Positions 1-6,724 are shown, counted from the stretch's first letter. The stretch: 6,937 nucleotides of DNA from DASRFR01 sp035651455 (GCA_035651455.1 DASRFR010000004.1:1-6937); one strand, 5' to 3'. Made by a program: numbers and translations. Notes: generated from the sequence alone by a model not told the origin.

Positions 1-667
1 GACGCTGGAGGCGATGGCACGCGCGATCTTCAAGTCCTGGTTCGTGGACTTTGATCCCGTTCGCGCCAAAGCCGAAGGCCGCCAGCCCGCCGGTATGGAC
101 GCCGCCACCGCCGCCCTGTTCCCCAGCGCGTTCGAGGATTCGCCGCTGGGCAAGATTCCGAAGGGGTGGAATTGCAAGCCGCTGCCAGAGGTTGTGGAAC
201 TCAGCCCGTCGCGTCCGCTGCGCAAGAGTGCAGAAGCCACCTACCTCGATATGCAAAACATGCCAATGCGAGGCCACCGGCCTGCTCACTGGATTAGAAG
301 GCCGTTCTCGTCAGGCTCTCGGTTCATGAACGGCGACACACTTGTTGCACGAATTACACCATGTCTAGAGAACGGTAAGACCGCATTCGTGGATTTTCTT
401 GCCGATGGGGAGATCGCTTGGGGTTCGACCGAGTTCATCGTGCTCCGACCGAAGACGCCCCTTCCACCAGAGTTCGGCTACTGCCTGGCGCGCAGCGACG
501 ATTTCCGCACACACGCGATTCAAAACATGACCGGCTCTAGCGGACGACAGCGGGTGCCAGTCGAGTGTTTTTCTCAGTATTGGCTAGCAGTTCCGCCCGA
601 GCCGGTTGCGAGGCGTTTCGGCGATCTCGTGGCTCCGCTCTTCGCGCGAGCGAAGGGCCGCCGATAA
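1..667 (+). CDS. hsdS: Type I restriction enzyme specificity subunit HsdS, 3' part, prematurely terminated
   Basis: HsdS is the DNA-recognition subunit of a type I restriction-modification complex; it binds two HsdM methylases and positions HsdR. The frame is open from the first bases, so the gene starts upstream of the window and the ATG at 14 is internal. The visible part opens with the central conserved region (LEAMARAIFKSWFVDFDP, then a G-x-IPKGW motif near codon 50 after the ATG at 14), which separates the two target recognition domains. The second recognition domain follows, with the family-typical segments LVARITPCLENGKTAF and WGSTEFIVLRPK. The C-terminal conserved region begins at VPPEPVARRFGDLVAPLFARAK and is then cut off by TAA at 665-667 because of an apparent one-base insertion in the GGG at 655-657. 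Identification as HsdS is secure. Whether the truncation is real or a read error cannot be told from the sequence. The recognised DNA target cannot be predicted. Confidence 0.93.
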   Translation, partial: TLEAMARAIFKSWFVDFDPVRAKAEGRQPAGMDAATAALFPSAFEDSPLGKIPKGWNCKPLPEVVELSPSRPLRKSAEATYLDMQNMPMRGHRPAHWIRRPFSSGSRFMNGDTLVARITPCLENGKTAFVDFLADGEIAWGSTEFIVLRPKTPLPPEFGYCLARSDDFRTHAIQNMTGSSGRQRVPVECFSQYWLAVPPEPVARRFGDLVAPLFARAKGRR

Positions 668-773
668 CGAGAGTCGGACACTCGCAGCAATTCGCGACGC
701 GCTATTACCCAAGCTCATTTCCGGGGAGATTCGGCTCACCGATGCAGAAAAGACTGTGGGGGCGGCGATCTGA
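656..773 (+). pseudogene. hsdS: Out-of-frame remainder of the hsdS C-terminus
   Basis: If one G of the run at 655-657 is removed, the HsdS frame continues from AAG (653-655) through GCC GCC GAT AAC GAG to TGA at 771-773. The recovered peptide contains LAAIRDALLPKLISGEIRL and ends DAEKTVGAAI, which is the expected C-terminal conserved helix of HsdS proteins (R-D-x-LLPKLISGE-I is a family hallmark). This restored stop lies exactly one base before the ATG of the next gene at 774, as expected in a compact operon, which strongly supports the frameshift reading. In type I enzymes this region packs against the central conserved helix and helps assembly with HsdM. Its loss would be expected to weaken or alter the complex, although HsdS fragments are known to work in some systems of this class. 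Confidence 0.88.
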
Positions 774-2003
774 ATGGCTCAGGGTGAACTGCTGTTTGCC
801 AAATACGATCTCTATGGCGTTCTGGAAGGCCAGAAGCAAAAGGCCAAAGAAGCAGTCGAGGCGATCAATGGCGACGGCCTACTGAACGCCAGCCCTGAAG
901 ATGTCTGCGGCGAACTGGAGCAGCAATTCAGGATTGACGTTCCCGCCCTCAAGGATCTCAGTGCGGAGGTGAACCAACAAGAGGCGAATGTCGATGTCAG
1001 CCGCGACCCGATGCGCCACATTACGGATCGGAGTCGGCCCTTCTACATAAAGGGAACGGAAGTCACGTTTTTTGTCCCATTCGAGGGCGACAAAGAACTG
1101 TTTTTTTGCCAACCGAGCAGCCACACGCTGAATCCGCCGCGAGGTGAAGTCAGAAACGGAGAACTTGTTCTCAAGTACACGCGCCTCGACCATGACGCTG
1201 AAGCGGTAAAGCGGGAGTATTACGCCGACCTCAACTCAATTAAGCAATACCTTGACTGGCAGCGCAATCAGGCGCAGCGATTCAACGACGAGTTGAAAGC
1301 GAATATACAGCAGTGGATAGCCGCGAGGCGCGACAGGTTGCTGAAGGACAAAGGAATGGCAGCCGCATTAGGCATCCCGCTACGCAGGCTTGCTGATGCA
1401 CCGAAAACCTATGCAGTCGCTGCAGTTCGCAAGAAGCCCTCTGTGAGCAGGACTTCGAGTGCTGGCAAGCCGTTCAAGCCCGAGCCAGCGCTGGAGATGG
1501 CGGAATACGAACACATCCTGAGTGTGATCTCCAATATGGTCGCGGTAATGGAGAGGAGTCCTCACGCTTTTCGGGATATGAAGGAAGAAGACCTTCGGCA
1601 TCACTTTCTGGTTCAGTTAAACGGGCAATACGAAGGCCAGGCAAGCGGCGAGACGTTCAACTTTGAGGGCAAGACCGACATCCTGATTCGCGCTGAAGGC
1701 CGTAACGTTTTCGTTGCTGAATGCAAGTTCTGGCGAGGCCCAGAGTCGCTGAGGGAAGCAATCAATCAGCTTCTCGGCTATGCGAGCTGGCGCGACACCA
1801 AGACCGCGCTGCTGATCTTCAATCGTGAAAAGAACTTCTCGAACGTTCTCGCCAAGATTCCAGAAGTCATAAAGGGCCACTCAAATTTCAAGCGGCAGCT
1901 TGAATATAAGTCTGAGACGGGATTCCGCTTTGTGCTCCGGCACAAGGACGACCCTGATCGTGAACTCATACTGACCGTGCTTGCCTTCGAGGTGCCCGCA
2001 TGA
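774..2003 (+). CDS. Operon-embedded protein with C-terminal PD-(D/E)xK nuclease-like domain
   Basis: This is a 409-residue soluble protein, with no signal peptide or membrane segment seen. I do not recognise the N-terminal half: residues about 1-75 look helical and acidic, about 88-145 look like a beta-rich module (PFYIKGTEVTFFVPF, then G-D-K-ELFF), and about 145-200 form charged helices that could be a coiled coil. A basic, Ser/Pro-rich linker spans about 205-240. The C-terminal 165 residues resemble a restriction-type nuclease fold: acidic helix M269-KEED, then GKTD (D302), ECK (E316, K318) on the next strand, and Q332-xxx-Y336 on the following helix. That is the D...ExK...QxxxY order of PD-(D/E)xK enzymes. 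The ATG at 774 is the first possible start, since an in-frame TGA is immediately upstream; a G-rich stretch at 758-762 is a weak ribosome site. It abuts the restored hsdS stop and overlaps hsdR by 4 bp, so it is probably co-translated with hsdR and an accessory part of the restriction system. Nuclease activity is inferred from motifs only. Confidence 0.82.
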   Translation: MAQGELLFAKYDLYGVLEGQKQKAKEAVEAINGDGLLNASPEDVCGELEQQFRIDVPALKDLSAEVNQQEANVDVSRDPMRHITDRSRPFYIKGTEVTFFVPFEGDKELFFCQPSSHTLNPPRGEVRNGELVLKYTRLDHDAEAVKREYYADLNSIKQYLDWQRNQAQRFNDELKANIQQWIAARRDRLLKDKGMAAALGIPLRRLADAPKTYAVAAVRKKPSVSRTSSAGKPFKPEPALEMAEYEHILSVISNMVAVMERSPHAFRDMKEEDLRHHFLVQLNGQYEGQASGETFNFEGKTDILIRAEGRNVFVAECKFWRGPESLREAINQLLGYASWRDTKTALLIFNREKNFSNVLAKIPEVIKGHSNFKRQLEYKSETGFRFVLRHKDDPDRELILTVLAFEVPA

Positions 2004-5000
2004 GCGCCCCGGCGCCAGTTCCCTTCACGGAATCCACCGTCGAGGAAGCCGCGCTCGAAGTCTTCGCGGCGCTCGGCTACACAGTCCTGCACGGCCCGAA
2101 CATCGCGCCAGGCGAGATGTTTGCCGAGCGCAGCAGTTACCAGGACGTCGTGCTCGTGGATCGGCTCCGAGCCGCGCTGACGCGCATCAATCCAACCATC
2201 CCCGCCGCGGCTATTGAAGAGGCCATCCGCAAGCTGATGCGAACGGAAAGCCCAGTGCTCGAAGAAAACAACCGCCGATTCCATCATTTCTTGGTCGATG
2301 GCATCAGCGTGGAATACAAGGGCGAAGGCCGCGTCATTTATGACCAGGTCAAGCTGTTCGATTTCGCCGACCCTGCGAACAATGACTGGCTGGCGGTGAA
2401 TCAGTTCACGATTGTGGAGAAGAGCGAACGCCGGCCTGACATCGTAGTGTTCGTAAATGGCCTGGCGCTCGGTGTGCTGGAACTGAAGAACCTGGCCGAG
2501 GAATATGCGACGATTCGCGGCGCGTTTAACCAATTGCAGACTTACAAGCGCGAGATTCCCAGCCTATTTCCCTACAACGAAGTGCTGGTGATCTCCGATG
2601 GCATCCAGGCGCGGCTGGGCACGCTGACGGCGGGTTGGGAACGGTTCATGCCGTGGCGCACCATCGAAGGCGACGACCTCGCCGCGAAAGGTTCCCTCGA
2701 ACTCGAAGTCCTGCTTCAGGGTGTGTTCGATAAGCGGCGGTTCCTCGACCTGCTGCGCCATTTCATTGTTTTTGAGGACACCGGCAGCGCAGTCGTCAAG
2801 AAGATGGCGGGCTACCACCAGTTCCACGCAGTCAATAAGGCCGTTGCCTGCACGATGCAGGCGGCTTCGCCCAAAGGCGACCGGCGCGTCGGTGTAGTGT
2901 GGCACACGCAGGGTAGCGGCAAGAGCCTGACGATGGCGTTCTACGCAGGGAAAATCATCCAGCTTCCCGCGATGCAGAATCCGACCGTAGTTGTCCTGAC
3001 TGACCGCAATGACCTTGACGACCAGCTCTTCGGCACTTTTTCCGGCTGCCACGAACTGCTTCGTCAGCATCCGGTTCAAGCCGAAAGCCGCGACCACCTG
3101 CAACAGCTATTGCAAGTCTCCTCGGGTGGTGTGGTTTTCACGACGATTCAGAAGTTCCTGCCGGAAAACAAGGGTGCCCAGTATCCCCTGCTTTCGGACC
3201 GTCGCAACATCGTGGTGATTGCGGACGAAGCACACCGCAGTCAGTACGACTTCATTGACGGCTTCGCCCGCCATCTGCGGAGCGCGCTCCCGAATGCCTC
3301 GTTCATCGGCTTCACCGCCACTCCGCTCGAAGTAGGCGACAAGAGCACGCCTGCCGTTTTCGGAGATTACATCGACGTGTACGACATTCAGCGTGCGGTC
3401 GAGGACGGCGCGACCGTCCGCATCTATTACGAAGGCCGGCTGGCGAAGCTGGAGCTCAAGTCCGATGAGCGCCCGAAGATCGATCCCGACTTCGAGGAAG
3501 TAACCGAGGGCGAAGAAGTCACGACCAAAGAAAAGCTGAAGAGCAAATGGGCACGAATGGAAGCGATGGTCGGCACGGAGAAGCGTGTCGGCTTGATCGC
3601 GGAAGACCTGGTGCGTCACTTCGAGCAGCGGCTTGAAGCGATGGATGGCAAGGCGATGATCGTCTGCATGAGCCGCCGCATAGCCGTCGAACTGTACAAC
3701 GCCATCGTGAAGCTGCGCCCTGATTGGCATGCCGAAGAGGACGAGAAAGGCGCGATCAAAGTCGTGATGACCGGCTCGGCTGCGGACAAGCTCGAATGGC
3801 AGCCGCACATCCGCAACAAGGGCCGCCGCGAGTTCCTGGCGCAGCGGTTTAAGAATCCCGACGATCCGATGAAGCTAGTAATCGTGCGTGACATGTGGCT
3901 CACCGGCTTCGACGCGCCGTGTATGCACACGATGTACGCGGACAAACCGATGCAACGGCACGGATTGATGCAGGCCATCGCCCGCGTGAACCGCGTGTTC
4001 AAGGACAAGCCGGGCGGCCTGGTCGTGGATTATCTCGGGCTGGCCGACCAGTTGAAGAAGGCGCTCGCGGACTACACGGAAAGCGGCGGCAAGGGCGAAG
4101 CCGTATTTGACCAGGAAGAAGCTGTGGCCGCCATGCGGGAAAAATATAAAGTCTGCGTCGCGATGATGCACGGCTTCGACTATTCCAAGTTCAAGACGGG
4201 TAGCCCGCGAGAGCGCACTGCAATAATTCCGTCTGCCGCAGAGCACGTCCTTGCTCAGGAGAATGGCAAAGATCGCTTCATGAAGGCAGTCACGCAGCTT
4301 TCAAAAGCCTTCGCGTTGTCGGTGCCGCATGAGGCGGCAATCGCGATCCGCGACGATGTAGCGTTCTTCCAGGCCTTGCGTGCCGCCCTGGTGAAAACGA
4401 CGCCCTCGGGCGGCAGGAGTCCCGAGGAACTGGACGCGGCAGTGCGCCAGATCGTCTCGCGGGCCGTGGCTTCCGATGGGGTAATCGATATCTTTTCGGC
4501 TGCGGGGCTCAAAAAGCCAGACATCTCGATCCTCTCGGACGAGTTTTTGGCTGAGGTCAAGGGCTTGACGCAGAAGAATCTCGCTTTCGAGGTCCTGAAG
4601 AAGCTGCTAAGCGACGAGATTAAATCTCGGTCTCGGAAGAACCTCGTCCAGTCACGGCGATTTTCGGAGATGCTGGAAAACGCGATCCGGAAATACCAGA
4701 ACCGCTCCATTGAAACGGCGGAGGTGATACAGGAATTGATTGACCTCGCCAAAGACATGCGTGAGGCCCACGGACGCGGCGAAAAGCTGGGCTTCAGCGA
4801 GGAGGAACTGGCGTTCTACGATGCCCTGGAAGTGAATGACAGCGCGGTGAAGATTCTGGGAGATGAGACGCTTAAGGCAATTGCGCGGGAACTGGTACAA
4901 ACCGTTCGCCGCAACGTTTCGATTGACTGGACGGTGAAAGAGAGCGTCCGCGCCAAGCTGAGGACGATGGTCAAGCGAGTTTTGCGAAAACACGGCTACC

Positions 5001-5077
5001 CGCCCGACAAGCAAGAATCGGCAACGCAGATGGTGCCCAAGCAAGCAGAGTTGCTCTGCGGAGAGTGGGTTGCGTAA
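2000..5077 (+). CDS. hsdR: Type I restriction endonuclease subunit R (HsdR)
   Basis: HsdR is the motor and cleavage subunit of the type I complex: it translocates DNA with ATP and cuts far from the recognition site. At 1025 residues it is full length for the EcoR124-like group. The N-terminal nuclease domain shows RPD (D147), ELK (E161, K163) and Q178-xxx-Y182. The SF2 helicase core follows: Walker A TQGSGKS (K308), DEAH (409-412), FTATP (about 438-442), TGFDAP (635-640) and QAIARVNR (658-665). The long helical C-terminus, about 720-1025, resembles the DUF3387-type region and ends in the familiar KHGYPPDKQ...QAELLCGEW pattern, so it is complete. The ATG at 2000 overlaps the upstream stop (ATGA), with GAGG at 1989-1992 seven bases ahead, which supports this start. 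No frameshift or missing catalytic residue is seen, so restriction would depend on whether HsdS is functional. Confidence 0.97.
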   Translation: MSAPAPVPFTESTVEEAALEVFAALGYTVLHGPNIAPGEMFAERSSYQDVVLVDRLRAALTRINPTIPAAAIEEAIRKLMRTESPVLEENNRRFHHFLVDGISVEYKGEGRVIYDQVKLFDFADPANNDWLAVNQFTIVEKSERRPDIVVFVNGLALGVLELKNLAEEYATIRGAFNQLQTYKREIPSLFPYNEVLVISDGIQARLGTLTAGWERFMPWRTIEGDDLAAKGSLELEVLLQGVFDKRRFLDLLRHFIVFEDTGSAVVKKMAGYHQFHAVNKAVACTMQAASPKGDRRVGVVWHTQGSGKSLTMAFYAGKIIQLPAMQNPTVVVLTDRNDLDDQLFGTFSGCHELLRQHPVQAESRDHLQQLLQVSSGGVVFTTIQKFLPENKGAQYPLLSDRRNIVVIADEAHRSQYDFIDGFARHLRSALPNASFIGFTATPLEVGDKSTPAVFGDYIDVYDIQRAVEDGATVRIYYEGRLAKLELKSDERPKIDPDFEEVTEGEEVTTKEKLKSKWARMEAMVGTEKRVGLIAEDLVRHFEQRLEAMDGKAMIVCMSRRIAVELYNAIVKLRPDWHAEEDEKGAIKVVMTGSAADKLEWQPHIRNKGRREFLAQRFKNPDDPMKLVIVRDMWLTGFDAPCMHTMYADKPMQRHGLMQAIARVNRVFKDKPGGLVVDYLGLADQLKKALADYTESGGKGEAVFDQEEAVAAMREKYKVCVAMMHGFDYSKFKTGSPRERTAIIPSAAEHVLAQENGKDRFMKAVTQLSKAFALSVPHEAAIAIRDDVAFFQALRAALVKTTPSGGRSPEELDAAVRQIVSRAVASDGVIDIFSAAGLKKPDISILSDEFLAEVKGLTQKNLAFEVLKKLLSDEIKSRSRKNLVQSRRFSEMLENAIRKYQNRSIETAEVIQELIDLAKDMREAHGRGEKLGFSEEELAFYDALEVNDSAVKILGDETLKAIARELVQTVRRNVSIDWTVKESVRAKLRTMVKRVLRKHGYPPDKQESATQMVPKQAELLCGEWVA

Positions 5078-5098
5078 GCCACCCAAGTTGTGCGCTAC

Positions 5099-5187
5099 AG
5101 GGACGGGCAATTTGCTGAGATGGGCGGGGCAACCCACAAATGGCCAATTCACCTAAGCCAGTTTTCTGCACTGGAGAAACCGTCCCT
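5099..5187 (+). terminator. Possible structured 3' region of the restriction operon
   Basis: AGGGACGG at 5099-5106 is a perfect inverted match of CCGTCCCT at 5180-5187, enclosing smaller hairpins such as TGGG/CCCA around 5121-5136 and CCAG/CTGG around 5158-5174. Just before it, GGGTTGC (5067-5073) and GCCACCC (5078-5084) can pair with one mismatch around the hsdR stop codon. No T tract follows any of these, so they are not canonical intrinsic terminators. The assignment rests only on position after hsdR and pairing potential. Confidence 0.22.
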
Positions 5188-5230
5188 CACTAGCCTTGCC
5201 TGGCCCTGTTTCTGACCAGTCCCCGCCTAA

Positions 5231-5270
5231 GCCCCAGCCAGGGGTTACCTGCCCCTGCTCTTCCCTGGGC
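5231..5270 (+). terminator. Compound GC-rich hairpin downstream of hsdR
   Basis: CAGGGG (5239-5244) and CCCCTG (5252-5257) form a perfect 6-bp stem with a 7-base loop. It sits inside a second pairing of GCCCCAG (5231-5237) with CTGGGC (5265-5270), with one bulged C; the two stems are separated by CTCTTCC. The pyrimidine-rich stretch after the inner stem is a poor stand-in for a T tract. It could end hsdR transcription about 160 bp past the stop, or belong to the repeat debris: a similar AGGGGTTA...CCCC element recurs at about 5576-5595. Confidence 0.28.
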
Positions 5271-5289
5271 ACCATTCACGTCCTCCAGC

Positions 5290-5360
5290 CGAGACGGGTT
5301 CATCCCGGCGGGCGGGGTTCAGCCGAGACGGGGTTCACCCTGGCGAGCGGGGTTCATCCC
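5290..5360. repeat. Four tandem 15-20 bp units sharing a CGGG(G)TTCA core
   Basis: Units run 5290-5308, 5309-5323, 5324-5343 and 5344-5360. Each has CGGG or CGGGG followed by GTTCA; the four GTTCA cores start at 5298, 5317, 5333 and 5352, spaced 19, 16 and 19 bases. Units 1 and 3 begin CGAGACGGG and units 2 and 4 end a shorter version, so the array also reads as two copies of a 34/35-bp repeat (5287-5320 and 5321-5355). The cores can form short hairpins (for example CGGG-TTCAT-CCCG in unit 1). The array borders the first copy of the larger duplicated sequence. Function is unknown. Confidence 0.7.
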
Positions 5361-5492
5361 AATTTCGCTTTTGTTTCGTTTATAAGCTGCTCTAACCCAG
5401 CCGGGAACGGAAAATCATCCCTAACCTGAGCGTGCGTTCCTAGGGGCAAATAAAACGCAAATCTTGGCATTCTGGAGCAAGGTCATAACCCC
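5361..5492. repeat. Diverged long direct repeat, copy 1
   Basis: The copy opens with AATTTCGCTTTTGTTTCGTT and TATAA, followed by an ACCCAG block, and near its end has GGGCAAATAAAACGCAAA (5444 onward) and GGCATTCTGGAGC...GGTCA. The same blocks, in the same order and spacing, recur about 167-172 bases downstream. The opening T-rich block and the closing A-rich block can pair imperfectly (TTT, TTTTGTTT with AAA, AAATAAAA) around CG/CGC mismatches, giving a possible long stem-loop. No reading frame crosses it convincingly. Confidence 0.6.
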
Positions 5493-5527
5493 AAGGGAAG
5501 TCTGGGGCATGGTTGGCCGGAGCACCG

Positions 5528-5665
5528 AATTTCGCCTTTATTTCGTCTATAACTGGCCAGCTTTACCCAGGCAGTAGGGGTTAACACAGTCCCCGGCCCC
5601 AACACGCCGTCACACGGGCAAATAAAAACGCAAAGACGGGCACTCTACAGCGCGGTCAGACTCCT
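5528..5665. repeat. Diverged long direct repeat, copy 2
   Basis: The second copy of the preceding repeat has AATTTCGCCTTTATTTCGTC and TATAA at its start, an ACCCAG block about 30 bases in, GGGCAAATAAAAACGCAAA from 5616, and GGCACTCTACAGC...GGTCA at its end. The conserved blocks lie at the ends while the middle has diverged strongly. One potential pair that is G-T in copy 1 (TTTTGTTT) is A-T in copy 2 (TTTATTT), mild support for the terminal blocks pairing with one another. Confidence 0.6.
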
Positions 5666-5768
5666 AAAAGCCGGGGGAGCCGAACCAACACAGGGGAAGA
5701 GACCAAAGACAGGAGACCCGAAGTGACGTGGGAAACCGGGAACGGGGGTGACTCATGCGGTGGGAGAA

Positions 5769-5830
5769 CCGGAGCAGGAGACCGAAGCGCCCGCATATTT
5801 TCGAGGTCGCGCTTCGGCAGGCTGCTCCGG
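5769..5830. repeat. 62-bp imperfect palindrome flanked by GAA
   Basis: The left arm is CCGGAGCAG (5769-5777), GAGA (5778-5781), CCGAAGCGC (5782-5790). The right arm is GCGCTTCGG (5809-5817), CAGG (5818-5821), CTGCTCCGG (5822-5830). Both 9-base blocks pair perfectly, with a symmetrical 4x4 internal loop and an 18-base central loop that includes CATATTTT. The bases directly outside each end are GAA (5766-5768 and 5831-5833). As RNA or extruded DNA this would be a very stable hairpin. It ends 42 bp before the next gene, so it could be a regulatory leader, a terminator, a protein-binding site or a tiny palindromic mobile element. It lacks the T run of an intrinsic terminator and the RYYYAAC/GTTRRRY ends of an integron attC site. 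Confidence 0.75.
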
Positions 5831-5872
5831 GAATGAATCTTTGCGACTGGGACACAACTTGCGTCGAGATGT

Positions 5873-6724
5873 ATGACAGAGTTGGCCAACTCTGGCATCT
5901 ATTCTTCTATGGTCAAGAGTGCGAAAGCTGGCGTGAAGGGCTCCAATCCCAAACCTAAGGCGCGCTGGAAGCCCCCGCACTTTGACGAGGTGCGGTTTTA
6001 TGCCCTTGTTAAATCCCAACCGATGTCGGCTTGGGCCGCCTCTCGTATGCGGAAAAACCGGCCTAATCCGCTGGAAAGGCTTGTGAGGCGCGGGTGTTCG
6101 GAGGCCGTATTGGTTGGAGCTTTGCAGGAGATCGCTGTGGCGGAATCGATTCCGGCAAACCGGCGGGAGGCCCTGCTGCGTCTGGGATTTTCCGAAAAGG
6201 TGCTGCGCAGCCAAGCGAAGCGACTTCATCAAGACGCAGACTTCCTGAGGCGGTTGCTCGACAGCCCGATCATCAGTCCTCCGCTCGGCGGAGCAGCAGA
6301 AATGCTGGACTTTCATCTCCTGCTGGTGAACGCGCGCAACGCTCTTAATACGCTCGCCCGCTGGCTGAACCTTGATTCCGAAGATCGGCGGATCGGAAAA
6401 GTATGGCTGCCGGATAAATACTTTCAAACAATACACGACCTTCCCAGGGCTGCGCTGGCCCGATATGTCCGAATGACCACTGGTAAGCCTCACTTCCGTG
6501 AAGTTGCCGATATCTTGAATGCTGCACTTGAGGCATCGCAGGTGCCTATGCAGTACTCGCCCGATGCGATACGCAAAGCCGAGCAACGTGCCGATCCCCG
6601 CCTGACCGATCACCTGATTCAACATTGGCATGAGAGTCATGGATATCACGAAATTTGCTGGTCTGATCCGGTGGAGGAGCCTCCCAAGAGCGGCCCTTGG
6701 TGCCAACCAAGTACAACTAGCTAG
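5873..6724 (+). CDS. Hypothetical protein of unknown function
   Basis: I do not recognise this 283-residue protein. The first ~35 residues are basic and Lys/Pro/Gly-rich and look disordered; residues about 60-130 are helical with many Arg and Leu; about 140-165 (MLDFHLLLVNARNALNTLARW) look like an amphipathic helix; about 190-240 contain YVRMTTGKPHFREVADIL followed by YSPDAIRKAEQR, a pattern that could be a small helical DNA-binding-like unit but is not a clear helix-turn-helix. No signal peptide or membrane span is seen. The frame is preferred over the overlapping minus-strand frame (5753-6790), whose product is abnormally rich in Arg, His, Cys and Gln. The frame opens just after a stop at 5834-5836; ATG 5873 is the first start, with ATG 5909 a possible alternative, and neither has a strong ribosome site. 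It stands alone between the palindrome and an insertion sequence, so it is probably accessory DNA. Confidence 0.62.
   Translation: MTELANSGIYSSMVKSAKAGVKGSNPKPKARWKPPHFDEVRFYALVKSQPMSAWAASRMRKNRPNPLERLVRRGCSEAVLVGALQEIAVAESIPANRREALLRLGFSEKVLRSQAKRLHQDADFLRRLLDSPIISPPLGGAAEMLDFHLLLVNARNALNTLARWLNLDSEDRRIGKVWLPDKYFQTIHDLPRAALARYVRMTTGKPHFREVADILNAALEASQVPMQYSPDAIRKAEQRADPRLTDHLIQHWHESHGYHEICWSDPVEEPPKSGPWCQPSTTS

Larger units (their letters stand above)
5078..5872. other. Gene-free 795-bp region rich in repeats and inverted repeats
   Basis: No open frame here has credible protein composition, start signal or recognisable motif. The stretch holds, in order, possible hairpins just after hsdR, a compound hairpin, a four-unit tandem repeat, two diverged copies of a ~130-bp sequence, a purine-rich stretch (about 5675-5785) containing CAGGAGACC(C)GAAG twice (5710-5723 and 5775-5787), and a 62-bp imperfect palindrome. 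The amount of repeat structure suggests a hot spot or debris of small non-coding elements between the restriction operon and the next gene. No tRNA, rRNA or convincing promoter was found. Confidence 0.7.

Noticed and set aside
1778..3808. Several minus-strand open frames inside the nuclease gene and hsdR
   Set aside because: They lie opposite well-supported coding sequence with clear motifs in the plus strand and show no motifs of their own.
5045..5059. Hairpin GCAGAG-TTG-CTCTGC near the hsdR stop as an intrinsic terminator
   Set aside because: It lies inside the conserved final codons of hsdR (QAELLCGEW) and is not followed by a T tract, so the pairing is probably a by-product of coding sequence.
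5290..5360. CRISPR array or tRNA fragments suggested by short regular repeats with GTTCA
   Set aside because: There are no unique spacers between units, and no acceptor, D-arm or anticodon structure can be drawn around the T-arm-like cores.
5196..5429. Small plus-strand open frame of 77 codons after hsdR
   Set aside because: It runs through hairpins and the GTTCA tandem repeat, has no ribosome site and gives a Pro/Ser/Gly-rich product with no similarity I recognise.
5769..5830. Integron attC site
   Set aside because: It is an imperfect palindrome of suitable length, but the required RYYYAAC and GTTRRRY end motifs are missing and no integrase is visible.
5755..5958. Small plus-strand open frame of 67 codons overlapping the start of the 283-residue gene
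   Set aside because: It reads through the 62-bp palindrome and overlaps the better-supported gene in another frame. Its composition (many Arg, Trp, Cys) looks non-coding, although a short leader peptide cannot be fully excluded.
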